Assembly (NCBI GenBank): GCA_016185205.1
Contig: JACPOA010000019.1
Location: 62,001-126,000 of the forward strand
Direction: 5' to 3'
Source of the DNA: Hyphomicrobiales bacterium
GTDB lineage: Bacteria; Pseudomonadota; Alphaproteobacteria; Rhizobiales; Xanthobacteraceae
DNA length: 64,000 nt
The first letter of the stretch is position 1. Each line of letters begins with the position of its first letter. The position numbers and the translations under genes are program-made. Below are positions 20,659 through 32,600 of the stretch, in pieces. Below the pieces are notes generated by a model. That model saw nothing but the letters and a program-made list of their open reading frames with translations. It did no database searches and had not been told where the DNA came from.

Positions 20659-21807
20659 ATGAATCTACGCCCCAATCTGCCGCCCATTCCGTTCATCGAT
20701 CTCGCCGCGCAGCGCCGCCGGCTCGGCAGCGCCATCGATAGCGCGGTCAGCCGCGTCTTGAACCACTGCCAGTTCATTCTCGGACCGGAAGTGCGCGCCT
20801 TCGAAGCGGAAATGGCCGCCTTCTGCGGCGCCAAACATGTCGTCACCTGCGCCAGCGGCACCGACGCGCTGGTGCTGGGCTTGCGCGCGATGGGGATCGG
20901 GCCGGGCGATGCGGTGATCTGTCCCTCGTTCACGTTCTGCGCGACCGCTGAAGTGGCGGCGCTGGTCGGCGCCACGCCGGTGTTTGTCGATGTCAACGCC
21001 GCCACCTTCAATATCGACGCCAACGGGATCGCCGGTGCCATCGCCGCCGCCAAAGCCGCTGGCCTCACCCCCAAGGCGCTGATCCCGGTCGATCTGTTCG
21101 GCCTGCCGGCCGACCACGCCGCGGTTGCCGCCGCCGCCAAGGCGGCGAATCTTTTGATCCTGGACGACGCCGCGCAGGCCTTCGGCGCCAGCTACAACAA
21201 CCGCCGGCTTGGCACCTTCGGCCATGCCACCGCGACCAGCTTCTTTCCGGCCAAGCCGCTCGGCTGCTACGGCGACGGCGGCGCGGTGATGACCGACGAC
21301 GACGCGCTTGCCGATGCGATGCGCAGTCTGCGCGTGCACGGCCAGGGCAGCGACAAATACGACAACGTACGTATCGGTCTCGCGTCCCGCCTCGATACCA
21401 TGCAGGCCGCGGTCCTGAGCGAGAAGCTGAAAATCTTTCCGGAGGAAATTGCCGCGCGCGACCGGGTTGCCCGCCGCTATGGCGAAGGCATGGCCGATGT
21501 TGCGAGTGTGCCGACGGTTCCGGCCGGTTACACGTCGGTCTGGGCGCAATACACGCTGCGTCTGCCGGCCGGCCGGCGCGACGCGCTCGCGGCCTCCCTC
21601 AAGGCCGAAGGCATTCCGACCGCGATCTATTATCCGATCCCGCTGCACCGCCAGCAGGCCTACAAGAACTATCCGGTGGGCCAAGGCGGCGTCGCGGTGA
21701 GCGAGCAGTTGGCGGCGGAAGTCATCAGCCTGCCGATGCACGCCTATCTCGACGAGCCGACGCAAGATCGCATCATCGACGCCGTGCGGCGGGCGCTGCC
21801 GCGGTAA
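20659..21807 (+). CDS. DegT/DnrJ/EryC1/StrS aminotransferase (WbpE/WlbC-like)
   Basis: PFIDLAAQRRRLGSAIDSAV, CASGTDALVLGLRAM, DDAAQAFGASYNNRRLGTFGHATATSFFPAKPLGCYGDGG. ORF track over-extended to 20500 through the repeat. Confidence 0.92.
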   Translation: MNLRPNLPPIPFIDLAAQRRRLGSAIDSAVSRVLNHCQFILGPEVRAFEAEMAAFCGAKHVVTCASGTDALVLGLRAMGIGPGDAVICPSFTFCATAEVAALVGATPVFVDVNAATFNIDANGIAGAIAAAKAAGLTPKALIPVDLFGLPADHAAVAAAAKAANLLILDDAAQAFGASYNNRRLGTFGHATATSFFPAKPLGCYGDGGAVMTDDDALADAMRSLRVHGQGSDKYDNVRIGLASRLDTMQAAVLSEKLKIFPEEIAARDRVARRYGEGMADVASVPTVPAGYTSVWAQYTLRLPAGRRDALAASLKAEGIPTAIYYPIPLHRQQAYKNYPVGQGGVAVSEQLAAEVISLPMHAYLDEPTQDRIIDAVRRALPR

Positions 21808-21919
21808 GCGATCAGAGACGAATCTTTCCACTTTACTGATGATTTTGAAATATCAGTTCCTCCCGAAGACGATCGAAATACTGTAGGACTTGCCGGGCAA
21901 AAAGGCTCGGATTGAATAA

Positions 21920-22831
21920 ATGAATTGGCGTCACACCAATATTCGCTTGCGTCGGCTTGAAGCCGAGGCGATCTATATTATGCGTGAGGTCGTCAGCGAA
22001 TTCCGCAATCCCGTCATGCTCTACTCGATGGGTAAGGATTCGAGCGCCATGCTGCACATGGCGCAGAAGGCATTTTATCCGGCTAAGCCGCCATTCCCGT
22101 TGCTGCACGTCGATACAACCTGGAAATTCCGCGAAATGATCGCGTTTCGCGACGAAGCCGCGGCACGTACCGGCATGGATTTGCTCGTTTACGTCAATGA
22201 CGAGGGGCTTGCACGCGGCATCTCGCCGGTCACCTCCGGATCTGCGATCCATACGCAGGTCATGAAGACGGAGGGCCTGCGCCAGGCCTTGGACAAATGG
22301 CAGTTCGACGCGGCCTTCGGCGGCGCGCGGCGCGACGAGGAAAAAAGCCGGGCCAAAGAGCGCATTTTTTCGCATCGCTCCGTCGGCCATGGCTGGGATC
22401 CGCGCAATCAACGGCCCGAGCTCTGGCGGCTGTTCAATACCCGCATCAAGCCCGGGGAATCCATGCGAGTGTTTCCGCTGTCCAATTGGACCGAGCTCGA
22501 CGTCTGGGAGTACATCAAGGCCGAAAACATCCCGGTCGTGCCGTTATATTTTGCCAAACAACGCCCGGTCGTCGAGCGCGACGGCGTGCTGATCATGGTT
22601 GATGATGAGCGTTTGCCGCTGTTGCCCGGCGAGGCGCCGAAGACGATGCGTGTTCGTTTTCGCACGCTCGGCTGCTATCCGTTAACCGGAGCGGTTCCTT
22701 CGAATGCCGACACGCTCGACGCGATCATCGCCGAAATGCGCGGCTCGGCCAGTTCGGAGCGTCAGGGCCGCGTCATCGATCACGACGAATCGGGATCGAT
22801 GGAAAAGAAGAAGCGCGAGGGATACTTCTGA
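21920..22831 (+). CDS. cysD: Sulfate adenylyltransferase subunit 2
   Basis: [66 protein letters not shown]. Confidence 0.95.
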   Translation: MNWRHTNIRLRRLEAEAIYIMREVVSEFRNPVMLYSMGKDSSAMLHMAQKAFYPAKPPFPLLHVDTTWKFREMIAFRDEAAARTGMDLLVYVNDEGLARGISPVTSGSAIHTQVMKTEGLRQALDKWQFDAAFGGARRDEEKSRAKERIFSHRSVGHGWDPRNQRPELWRLFNTRIKPGESMRVFPLSNWTELDVWEYIKAENIPVVPLYFAKQRPVVERDGVLIMVDDERLPLLPGEAPKTMRVRFRTLGCYPLTGAVPSNADTLDAIIAEMRGSASSERQGRVIDHDESGSMEKKKREGYF

Positions 22832-24720
22832 TGGGCGGCCCCGCGAGTACCGATGTCGCTGCAAGCCTTGCCGGCGCCACTACGCTTCCGGCCTTGCGAT
22901 TCCTGACCTGCGGTTCAGTCGACGACGGCAAGTCGACCTTGATCGGCCGGCTGCTCTACGAACAGAACCTCATCTTCGACGATCATTTGGCCGCGCTCGA
23001 GCGCGATTCGAAAAAGCACGGTACTACCGGCGCGGAAATCGATTTTGCGCTGCTGCTTGACGGGCTGGAAGCCGAGCGCGAGCAGGGAATAACGATCGAC
23101 GTGGCCTATCGGTATTTCTCGACCAAGCGGCGCGCGTTCATCGTCGCCGACACGCCCGGTCACGAGCAATATACCCGCAACATGGCGACCGGCGCCTCCA
23201 ATGCCGACGTCGCTGTCTTGCTGGTGGATGCGCGAAAGGGTCTTTTGACTCAGACGCACCGCCACGCGGTCATCGCCAGCCTGTTGGGAATCCGTTACGC
23301 GGTTCTTGCAGTGAACAAGATCGATCTGGTTGAGTACGATCGAACGGCCTTCGACCGGATCACCGCCGATTTTTTCGAGTTTGCGGCCACGCTTGGTTTC
23401 AAAGATCTCAAATCCATTCCGATTTCGGCGCGCTACGGCGACAATGTTTCCAAGCGCAGCGAGCGCACGCCCTGGTATTCAGGGCCGCATTTGCTCGAAT
23501 ATCTGGAAGCGGTCGATGTCGAAGATGGTCGCTCCGGCAAGCCATTCCGTATGCCGGTGCAATGGGTCAATCGCCCCAACTCCGATTTTCGGGGTTTTGC
23601 CGGAACGATTGCGAGCGGGCGGGTGAAGCCAAGCGATGAGATCGCGGTACTGCCCTCCGGGCGGACCGCCAGGATCAAGGCTATCGTCGGCGCCGGTGGC
23701 GATGTCGAGGCCGCCAGTGCCGGGGATTCGGTGACGATCACGCTGGCCGACGAAATCGACATTGCCCGCGGCGACATGTTTGCCGCGGTGCGCGAACGCC
23801 CGCAAGTTGCCGATCAGTTCGCGGCTCATCTGGTCTGGATGTCGAGCGAGAATATGTTCCCGGGACGCTCATACCTGATGAAAATCAATAATTCCACCCT
23901 GGCCGCGACGGTGACCGAGCTCAAGCATCAGCTCGACGTCAATACGATGTCGAAGCTTGCCGCCAAGACGCTGGCCCTGAATGACGTCGGGATCTGCAAT
24001 CTTTCGGTCGCCAGGCCGGTCGCTTTCGATCCCTATGCGGACAATCGCGATACCGGCGCCTTCATCCTGATCGACCGCTATTCCAACGAAACGGTCGCCG
24101 CCGGAATGATCGATTTCGCGCTGCGCCGGGCCACCAATATCCATCATCAGAATTTGACGGTCAGCAAGGCCGAACGTTCGCGCCTGATGCACCACCGCCC
24201 GGCGGTGTTGTGGTTTACCGGTCTGCCAGGCGCCGGCAAATCGACCATCGCCAACTTGGTGGAGGCCGGCCTTAATGCGCGCGGCATCCATAGCGTGATG
24301 CTGGACGGCGATAATGTGCGGCACGGATTAAACAAGGACCTTGGCTTTACCGAGTCCGACCGGGTGGAGAACATCCGCCGTATCGGCGAGGTGGCCAAGC
24401 TGATGATCGATGCCGGGCTCATCGTCCTCTGCTCATTCATTTCACCCTTCCGCGCCGAACGCCGCATGGTGCGTGGCCTGCTCGATGCCGGCGAATTCAT
24501 CGAGGTCTTCGTCGACACCCCGCTCGATCAATGCATCGCACGCGATCCGAAAGGATTGTATCGGCGCGCGTTGGCCGGCGAGATCAAGAATTTCACCGGC
24601 GTCGATCAGCCCTACGAAACTCCGGAAAATCCCGAGTTGCACCTTTTGGCCGGGCGCAAGGATCCCGACAAGCTCGCCAACGAGGTGATCGAGGAACTGG
24701 CCCGGAAAAAAATAGTGTGA
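22831..24720 (+). CDS. cysNC: Bifunctional sulfate adenylyltransferase subunit 1/adenylylsulfate kinase (CysNC)
   Basis: GTPase part [38 protein letters not shown]-terminal APS kinase [32 protein letters not shown]. Confidence 0.95.
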   Translation: MGGPASTDVAASLAGATTLPALRFLTCGSVDDGKSTLIGRLLYEQNLIFDDHLAALERDSKKHGTTGAEIDFALLLDGLEAEREQGITIDVAYRYFSTKRRAFIVADTPGHEQYTRNMATGASNADVAVLLVDARKGLLTQTHRHAVIASLLGIRYAVLAVNKIDLVEYDRTAFDRITADFFEFAATLGFKDLKSIPISARYGDNVSKRSERTPWYSGPHLLEYLEAVDVEDGRSGKPFRMPVQWVNRPNSDFRGFAGTIASGRVKPSDEIAVLPSGRTARIKAIVGAGGDVEAASAGDSVTITLADEIDIARGDMFAAVRERPQVADQFAAHLVWMSSENMFPGRSYLMKINNSTLAATVTELKHQLDVNTMSKLAAKTLALNDVGICNLSVARPVAFDPYADNRDTGAFILIDRYSNETVAAGMIDFALRRATNIHHQNLTVSKAERSRLMHHRPAVLWFTGLPGAGKSTIANLVEAGLNARGIHSVMLDGDNVRHGLNKDLGFTESDRVENIRRIGEVAKLMIDAGLIVLCSFISPFRAERRMVRGLLDAGEFIEVFVDTPLDQCIARDPKGLYRRALAGEIKNFTGVDQPYETPENPELHLLAGRKDPDKLANEVIEELARKKIV

Positions 24721-24831
24721 CGAGAGACGATGCCGTCTCCTCGTTCGTTGCGGACCTCATTGCGCTTGCGGCGTGGCGTTGTGAGATTCTGGCCACGGCC
24801 ATGATACTGACCCGCGAAAAGGAAGCGTCAA

Positions 24832-25053
24832 ATGGGCTGGTTGCGGGGCATTGAAGGACATCATCGTTCGCTGGTTAAGGCGGTCACTTGGAGAATTACC
24901 GGTTCGGCCGATACATTCCTGATTAGCTTTATCCTCACCGGCCGGCTCACGCTCGCCGGTTCTATCGCGGCGACCGAATTAATTACCAAAATCGCTTTAT
25001 ATTATTTTCATGAACGCGCCTGGGCCGTCGTTCCGTGGGGCCGCCGTAGTTGA
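24832..25053 (+). CDS. DUF2061 domain small membrane protein
   Basis: SLVKAVTWRITGSADTFLISFILTG..AATELITKIALYYFHERAW is characteristic of DUF2061. Confidence 0.85.
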   Translation: MGWLRGIEGHHRSLVKAVTWRITGSADTFLISFILTGRLTLAGSIAATELITKIALYYFHERAWAVVPWGRRS

Positions 25054-25226
25054 TTGAGGCGTGCCGGGGCAACAGCGTCGCCGCTTGCGACGATTTTCAG
25101 CTCCACGCGAATTCTTTAATTTTTTCAATCACCTAGCTTACGTTTTCGAGACGAACTTAATGACCTCGTGATTTATTTTTCCGTCGAACGCGCGGCCCGC
25201 GCAAGCGGGCATAAGCGGAGAGGACG

Positions 25227-26639
25227 CTAGCTCCGCTTGTAGACGTCTTCGATGCGCTCGATGTCGTCCTCGCCGAGATAGCTGCCGGTCTGCACCTCGA
25301 TCAATTCAAGCGGGATCTTGCCACGGTTGGCCATGCGGTGGATGCTGCCGATCGGGATATAGATCGATTCGTTCTCGTGCACCGAGCGAACCGTGTCGCC
25401 GATGGTCACCTCGGCGGTGCCTTTTACCACGACCCAGTGCTCCGAGCGATGGCGGTGCTTCTGCAACGACAGGATTCCGCCGGGCGTGACGACGATACGC
25501 TTGACCTGGAAGCGTTCGCCCATGTCGATCGACTCGTAATAGCCCCAGGGCCGGTGCACGCGCTTGTGGTCGACTGCCTCCGGGCGTTTGGCGGCCTTGA
25601 GCTTGTCGACCAGCTGTTTGACTTCCTGTGCGCGCGCGCGCGGAACCACCATCACCGCGTCCGACGTGCTCACCACCACCAGATCCTTGACGCCGACCAC
25701 GGCGGTAAGCCGGCCGTCGGAATGGATCACGCAATCCTGGGCATCGATGGTCACCACCGGGCCCTGCACGACGTTGCCGGCGCCGTCGCGCGGCGTGATG
25801 TCGAACAGCGCGTCCCAACTGCCGATGTCCGACCAGCGGAAGTCGCCCACCACCACGGCGGCGCGGTCGGTCTTCTCCATCACCGCATAGTCGATCGATT
25901 TTTGCGGCGCGCGCGCGAAGGCGTCCGGCTGCAAGCGCAGGAAGCCGAGATCGTTGCTGGCGTTGTTAACCGCGGCTTCGACCGCCTCGGCTATCTGCGG
26001 CTCGAGACGCGCCACCTCGGCCAGCAGCACGTCGGCGCGGAACAGAAAATTGCCGGAATTCCATAGATAGCCGTCGCGCACATAGCGGGCCGCGGTGGCG
26101 GCGTCCGGCTTTTCCACGAAACTCTTGACCGCGTGTACGCCGTTCTTGCCGATCGGCTCGCCCGGCAGGATATAGCCGTAGCTGGTCTTCGGCTCGGTCG
26201 GCTTGATACCGAAGGTGACGATGCGGCCGGCCTCGGCCGCCGCGCGGCCGGCGAGGCAGGTGGCGCGGAACTTCTCCACGTCCAGGATGATGTGATCGGC
26301 GGCTAGCGCCAGCACCACGGCCTCCGGGTCGCGCTGCCGTGCTACCGCGGTGGCGGCGGCGATGGCCGGCGCCGAATCGCGCCGCAGCGGTTCAATCACG
26401 ATAGTTGCGTCTACGCCCACGTCCTCGGCTTGGCGGCGGGCGAAGAAATGGAAATTCGGGCCGGTGATGACGATCGGCGGGGCGAACATCGCATCCTGCA
26501 CGCGCAGCAGGGTTTCCTGATAAGTCGACTTTGTGCCGATCAAAGGCAGGAACTGCTTGGGCAGGGCGTCGCGCGAAACCGGCCACAGGCGCGTGCCGGC
26601 GCCGCCGGCCAGCAGGATGGGGATGATTTGCGAGGGCAT
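25227..26639 (-). CDS. manC: Mannose-1-phosphate guanylyltransferase/mannose-6-phosphate isomerase
   Basis: PILLAGGAGTRLWPVSRDALPKQFL, VEKPDAATAARYV, C-terminal cupin HRPWGYYESIDMGERFQVKRIVVTPG. Confidence 0.95.
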   Translation of the reverse strand: MPSQIIPILLAGGAGTRLWPVSRDALPKQFLPLIGTKSTYQETLLRVQDAMFAPPIVITGPNFHFFARRQAEDVGVDATIVIEPLRRDSAPAIAAATAVARQRDPEAVVLALAADHIILDVEKFRATCLAGRAAAEAGRIVTFGIKPTEPKTSYGYILPGEPIGKNGVHAVKSFVEKPDAATAARYVRDGYLWNSGNFLFRADVLLAEVARLEPQIAEAVEAAVNNASNDLGFLRLQPDAFARAPQKSIDYAVMEKTDRAAVVVGDFRWSDIGSWDALFDITPRDGAGNVVQGPVVTIDAQDCVIHSDGRLTAVVGVKDLVVVSTSDAVMVVPRARAQEVKQLVDKLKAAKRPEAVDHKRVHRPWGYYESIDMGERFQVKRIVVTPGGILSLQKHRHRSEHWVVVKGTAEVTIGDTVRSVHENESIYIPIGSIHRMANRGKIPLELIEVQTGSYLGEDDIERIEDVYKRS

Positions 26640-26774
26640 ATGCTTTGCTCGGGCTTGGCTCGGACTTGCTCTAGGTTTGGGCTCAGAATCGTCTTAATGC
26701 AGTGCCTGATCTTAACATCGGTACCGTTACGCAGGCTTTAAGTCCATTCGTTCCAGAATCCACATTCGGCCCCG

Positions 26775-28316
26775 ATGATCGAGCGCATCCTCACGGTCGG
26801 CGGCTTTACCCTGCTGTCGCGGGTCACCGGTTTTATCCGCGATATCATCCTGGCGGCCGTGCTCGGCGCTGGCCCGGTGGCCGACGCCTTTTTTGTGGCG
26901 CTGCGGCTGCCCAATCATTTCCGCGCGATTTTCGCCGAGGGCGCTTTCAACGCGGCTTTTGTGCCGGCCTATGCCCGCATCTGCGAGCAGGGCGGCGCGG
27001 CGCGCGGCGGGCTGTTCGCCGACCGCATCTTCACGCTGCTGCTGGCCAGCCAGATCGTGCTGCTGGCGGTGGCGCTGCTGTTCACGCCGCTGGTGATCGA
27101 CGTGCTGGCGCCGGGCTTTGCCAACGATCCCGGCCGCTACGGCCTGGCGGTCGATCTCACCCGCATCACATTCCCCTATCTGCTGCTGGTCACGCTGGTC
27201 ACGCTCTATGGCGGCATCCTCAATTCGCTGCAGCGCTTTGCCGCCGCCGCCGCCGCGCCGATCCTGCTCAACCTGTCGATGATAATGGCGCTCGCGCTCG
27301 CCGCCTTCTTCCCGACTGCGGGCCATGCGGCGGCCTGGGGCGTGCTGATCGCGGGCGTGCTCGAAGTGCTGCTGGTCGGCGCCGACGCGGCGCGCCAGGG
27401 CGTGCTGCCGAGGCTCGCCCGGCCGCGGCTCGACCTCGAGATGAAGTTGTTTCTCAAGCGCTTTGCGCCCGCCACCGTCGGCTCGGCCGAAACGCAGATC
27501 GCGCTGTTCGCCGACACGATCATCGCTAGCTTCCTCGCGGCCGGTGCGGTTTCCGCGCTTTATTACGCCGACCGGCTCAACCAGTTGCCGATCGGCGTGA
27601 TCGGCATCGCCGCCGGCACCGTGCTGCTACCCGAGATGGCGCGCCGGATCACCGCCGGCGACGAGGCCGGCGCGAAGCACGCGCAGAACCGGGCAGTCGA
27701 ATTGACGCTGCTCTTGTCGGTGCCCTGCGTCGTGGCCTTCCTGCTGGTGCCCGAGCTGATCATGCGGGCGCTGTTCGGCCGCGGCGCTTTCACGGTGGAG
27801 AACGCCGCCGCCGCCGGCGCCACGCTCGCCGCCTATGCGATCGGGCTCCTGCCGTTCGTGCTGATGCGCAGCGCGACCGTGACGTTCTTCGCCCGCGGCG
27901 ACACCATGACGCCGGTCAAGGCGCTGTTCGTCGCGGTCGTGGTCAATGTCGCGCTCAAGGTGCTGCTGATGGATCGCTACGCCCAGGTCGGCCTCGCGTT
28001 CGCGACCTCGATCGGAGCCTGGGTCAACCTCACGCTGCTGCTCTGGTTAGCCAAGCGCGCCGGCCATCTCGCCATCGACACGCGGCTGCGGCAGTCGGCC
28101 AGCAAGCTCGCCGCCGCCGGCCTGGCGCTGGCGGCGGTGTTGTGGCTGTGCGCCGGCCCGGTCGCGCATCTGTTCGACACCTGGCATCGCCTGCGTGACG
28201 TGGCGACCTTGGCGGTGCTGACCTTAATCGGCGGCTGCCTGTACGGCGGCATCGTGCTGGCGCTGTTCGGCGGAAGCTGGCTCAAGGCCTTTCGAGCGCG
28301 CGCGCAGAAACCGTAA
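26775..28316 (+). CDS. murJ: Lipid II flippase MurJ/MviN
   Basis: GGFTLLSRVTGFIRDIILAAVLGAGPVADAFFVALRLPNHFRAIFAEGAFNAAFVP; many TM helices. Confidence 0.95.
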   Translation: MIERILTVGGFTLLSRVTGFIRDIILAAVLGAGPVADAFFVALRLPNHFRAIFAEGAFNAAFVPAYARICEQGGAARGGLFADRIFTLLLASQIVLLAVALLFTPLVIDVLAPGFANDPGRYGLAVDLTRITFPYLLLVTLVTLYGGILNSLQRFAAAAAAPILLNLSMIMALALAAFFPTAGHAAAWGVLIAGVLEVLLVGADAARQGVLPRLARPRLDLEMKLFLKRFAPATVGSAETQIALFADTIIASFLAAGAVSALYYADRLNQLPIGVIGIAAGTVLLPEMARRITAGDEAGAKHAQNRAVELTLLLSVPCVVAFLLVPELIMRALFGRGAFTVENAAAAGATLAAYAIGLLPFVLMRSATVTFFARGDTMTPVKALFVAVVVNVALKVLLMDRYAQVGLAFATSIGAWVNLTLLLWLAKRAGHLAIDTRLRQSASKLAAAGLALAAVLWLCAGPVAHLFDTWHRLRDVATLAVLTLIGGCLYGGIVLALFGGSWLKAFRARAQKP

Positions 28317-28352
28317 CTTCACGCGGATTTGCGGCATTGCCGAAGCCGCGCG

Positions 28353-29639
28353 ATGGACATACATCTTTCCGGTCGCTATGTGACGGAATCTTCCGCTCAG
28401 CATCTGGCCAAGGCTGTCATGACCGCCTCCCGACGCGCGAATCTCCTGCAGATCATTGCAACGCCAGCGCGCCTGGGCGTCGCGCTGGCGCTTGCGACTT
28501 TGGTCGCAAGCTGCGGTCAGCAGCAGCCGCAGGGCGGACCGCCGCCGCCGGCGGTCACCTTCACCAAGCCGGTCACGCGCACGGTGACCGATTTCGACGA
28601 ATATGTCGGCCGCTTCGTCGCGGTGAATGCGGTGGAGGTGCGCGCCCGCGTCTCCGGCTATCTCGACGGCGTGCACTTCAAGGACGGTCAGATCGTCGCG
28701 CAGGGCGACCTGCTGTTTGGCATCGACAAGCGGCCGTTCGAGAACGCGGCTCAGCAGGCGCGCGCCAATCTGGCGCAGGCAAAGTCCAATCTCGTTTATA
28801 CCGAAGCCGATCTGGCGCGCGGCCAGCAGCTGGTGCGCGACAAGACCATCACCGAGCAGACCTTCGAGCAGCGCTCGCAGGCGTTCCGCAACGCGCAGGC
28901 CGCCGTCAGCAACGCGGAGGCAGCGGTGCGGCAGGCCGAACTCGACCTCGAATTCACCGAGCTGCGCGCGCCGGTCACCGGCCGCATCGGCGATCGCCGC
29001 GTGTCGCCGGGCAACCTGGTCACCGGCGGCACGTCCGGCAATACCACGCTGCTGGCGACCATCGTTTCGATCGACCCGATCCGTTTCGAGTTCACCTTCG
29101 ATGAGGCTTCGTTCCTGCGCTACGAACGCATGTCGAAGCTCGGCCGCGACGTCGCCAGCCGCGGTGCCGGCGTGCAGGTGATGCTCAAGCTGATCGACGA
29201 GCGCGATTTCGCTCACCAGGGCACCATGGATTTCGTCGACAATGTGATCGATCGCTCGACCGGCACCATCCGCGGCCGCGCGGTGTTCACCAACCAGAAC
29301 GGCGTGTTCACCCCCGGCATGTTCGCGCGCGTGCGGGTGCCGGCGTCGCCGCCCTACGAGGCGCTGCTGGTGCCCGACTTGGCGGTTGGCACCGAGCAGG
29401 TGCGCAAATATCTGCTGGTGGTCGATGGCGAGGATACCGCGCGGCAGAAATACGTCACGCTCGGCCAGCTCACACCCGACGGCTTGCGCGCCATCAAGGA
29501 CGGGCTTGGCGCGCAAGACCGCGTGATCATCAGCGGGCTGATGCAGGCGCGTGCGGGCATGAAAGTGCGGCCGCAGGAGCAGGGCGCCGCACCGGCCGCG
29601 CCAGGCCCGGCGGGCGGCTCGCCGCAGCCGTCGAAATAG
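28353..29639 (+). CDS. RND efflux periplasmic adaptor (lipoprotein-like)
   Basis: Lipobox-like LVASC, VEVRARVSGYLDGVHFKDGQIV, LRAPVTGRIGDRRVSPGNLV. Confidence 0.9.
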   Translation: MDIHLSGRYVTESSAQHLAKAVMTASRRANLLQIIATPARLGVALALATLVASCGQQQPQGGPPPPAVTFTKPVTRTVTDFDEYVGRFVAVNAVEVRARVSGYLDGVHFKDGQIVAQGDLLFGIDKRPFENAAQQARANLAQAKSNLVYTEADLARGQQLVRDKTITEQTFEQRSQAFRNAQAAVSNAEAAVRQAELDLEFTELRAPVTGRIGDRRVSPGNLVTGGTSGNTTLLATIVSIDPIRFEFTFDEASFLRYERMSKLGRDVASRGAGVQVMLKLIDERDFAHQGTMDFVDNVIDRSTGTIRGRAVFTNQNGVFTPGMFARVRVPASPPYEALLVPDLAVGTEQVRKYLLVVDGEDTARQKYVTLGQLTPDGLRAIKDGLGAQDRVIISGLMQARAGMKVRPQEQGAAPAAPGPAGGSPQPSK

Positions 29640-29655
29640 CGGGCGGCAACAGTCC

Positions 29656-32600
29656 ATGCGCATATCGCATTTTTTCATCGACCGGCCGATCTTCGCCTCC
29701 GTGGTCTCGATCGTGTTCGTGATCCTCGGCGCCGTCGCCTTCGTGCGGCTGCCGGTCGCGCAATATCCGGAAATCGCGCCGCCCGTGATCAACGTCAGCG
29801 GTCAATACCCGGGCGCCAGCGCCGACGTGGTGGCCTCGACCGTGGTCGCGCCGATCGAGGAGCAGATCAACGGCGTCGAGAACATGCTGTACGTGTCGTC
29901 GAACTCGACCGCCGACGGAAAATTCTCCATCGCGGTCACCTTCGACATCGGCACCAATCTCGATATCGCGCAGGTGCAGGTGCAGAACCGCGTCGCCATC
30001 GCGCAGCCGCGGCTGCCGGCGGACGTGCGCAATATCGGCGTCACCGTCGCCAAGAGCGCGCCCGACCTGATGATGGTGGTGCATCTTTATTCGCCCGACA
30101 AGTCGCGCGACCCGCTGTTTATTTCCAACTATGCCACGATTGAGATCAAGGATGCGCTGACGCGCGTCGACGGCGTCGGCTCGCTCATCGTGTTCGGCAG
30201 CCGCGACTATTCGATGCGGGTCTGGCTCGATCCCGACCGGCTGCAATCGCTGGGCCTGACCGCCAATGACGTGGTGGCTTCGCTGCAAGGACAGAACGTG
30301 CAGGTCGCCTCCGGCACGCTCAACCAGCCGCCGGTGGCCAATCAGCGCGCCTTCCAGATCGCGGTGCAGACGCTCGGGCGGCTGTCCGATCCGGGCGAGT
30401 TCGGCAATATCGTGGTCAAGCGCAGCGCGGACGCGGTGGTGCGCGTCAAGGATATCGCGCGCGTCGAGCTGGCGGCGCAGGACTACACCTCGAATTCCTA
30501 TCTCAATCTCGATCCGGCGGTGGCGATCGCGGTGTTCCAGCGGCCGGGCTCGAACGCGCTGGCGACCGCGCGGGCGATCCGTTCTACCATGGCGGAGCTT
30601 TCCAAACGTTTTCCGCCCGGGGTGAAATACGACATCGTCTACGATCCGACCCAGTTCATTGAGCAATCGGTCGAGGCCGTGCAGGAGGCCATCCTCGAAG
30701 CCATCGTGTTGGTCGTGCTGGTGGTGGTGGTGTTCCTGCAGACCTGGCGCGCGGCGGTGATCCCGCTTATCGCCATTCCGGTGTCGCTGATCGGCACCTT
30801 CTTTTTCATGGCGACGTTCGGCTTCACGCTCAACACGCTGTCGCTGTTCGGGCTGGTGCTGGCGGTCGGCATCGTGGTCGACGACGCCATCGTCGTGGTC
30901 GAGAATGTCGAGCGCAATATCGCGCGGGGCTTGAATCCGCGCGACGCCGCGATCAAGAGCATGGACGAGGTGGGCGCGGCATTGATCGCCATCGCGCTGG
31001 TGCTGAGCGCCGTGTTCGTGCCCTCGGCCTTCATCACCGGCATCTCCGGACAATTCTACCGGCAGTTCGCGCTCACCATCGCCGGCGCCACCATCATCTC
31101 CCTGATCGTGTCGTTGACGCTGTCGCCGGCGCTGTGCGCCATGCTGCTCAAGCCGCATGACGTGCGTCACGTCGACAGCTGGTGGGAACGCCCGATCCAC
31201 GGCTTTTTTCGGCATTTCAACCGCGCCTTCGAACGGCTGGCGCAGGGCTATGGCTGGCTGGCGGGACGGGTGGTGCGGATCGCGGTGCTGATGCTGGTGG
31301 TCTATGCCGGCGTGCTGGCGTTCGGGCTCAATGAATTCCGCAAGACGCCGGTCGGTTTCATCCCGGCGGTCGACGGCGGCTATCTCATCACCGTCGTGCA
31401 ATTGCCGCCGGGGTCATCGCTCACGCGCACCGACGCGGTCAACCGCCGGGCGGTGGAAATCGCGCTGCAGACGCCGGGCGTGCTGGGCGCAGTCAACATT
31501 GTCGGCTTCTCGGGCGCGACCTTCACCAATGCGCCGAACTCGGGCGCGATCTTCCTGGTGCTCAAGCCGTTCAGCGAGCGCGCCAAGGATCCGAACCAGT
31601 CGGCGGCGGCGATCCAGCGCACGCTGTTTCAGAAATTCATCGCCATCCAGGAGGCGCTGGTGGTGGTGGTGGCGCCGCCGCCGGTGCGCGGCATCGGCAA
31701 TGCCGGCGGCTTCCGCATGATGATCGAGGATCGCGCCGGGCGCGGCCCGCAAGCCTTGCAGGGCGCGGTCTTCGCCATGATGGGCCGCGCCGCGCAGACA
31801 GCGGGCGTGCAACAGGTGTTCACGCTGTTCGAAACATCGACGCCGCAGCTCTATCTCGACATCGACCGCACCAAGGCGCAGCTGCTCGGCGTCAACGTGC
31901 CGGACGTGTTCGCCGCGCTGCAAATCTATCTCGGCTCGGCCTATGTCAACGACTTCAATCTGTTCGGCCGCACCTTTCGGGTGACCGCGCAAGCCGATGG
32001 CGATTACCGCATGGACACGCGCGACGTGCTCAAGATCAGGGTGCGCAATTCGAGTGGCGACACGGTGCCGCTCGGTGCCTTCACCACGGTGCGCGACATT
32101 TCCGGGCCGTACCGGGTGCCGCGCTATAATCTCTATCCGGCCGCCGAACTCGACGGCAACGCGGCGCCCGGCTTCAGCCAAGGCCAGGCCATCGAGATCA
32201 TGCAGCAGCTCGCCGCGCAGACTTTGCCGGAGGGCTATTCATACGAATGGACCACGCTCGCCTACCAGCAATTGCGCGCCGGCAATACCGCGATGTTCGC
32301 CTTCGTGCTGGCGGTGGTGTTCGTGTTCCTGGTGCTGGCCGCGCAGTTCGAGAGCCTGACGCTGCCGCTCGCGGTCATCCTGATCGTGCCGATGTGCCTG
32401 GTGGCCTCGATCGTCGGCGTGGTGCTGCGCGGGCAGGACAACAATATTCTCACCCAGGTCGGCTTCGTCGTACTGATCGGGCTGGCGGCCAAGAACGCCA
32501 TCCTGATCGTCGAATTCGCCAAGCAGATCGAGGACCAGGGCAAGGACCGTTTCGCGGCCGCGGTCGAGGCGGCGCGCCTGCGCTTCCGGCCGATCCTGAT

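Noticed and set aside
25306-26066. Long ORFs antisense or out of frame to manC (25338..26066 +, 25306..25818 -)
   Set aside because: High-GC shadow frames; the 25227..26639 frame has all the ManC motifs.
29530-31401. 623-aa minus ORF opposite the RND permease
   Set aside because: His/Arg/Asp-rich shadow of a well-supported AcrB-like CDS with no family motif.
31650-31690. ggtggtggtggtggcgccgccgccg low-complexity run
   Set aside because: Encodes LVVVVAPPPVRG within the RND permease; ordinary codon repetition.
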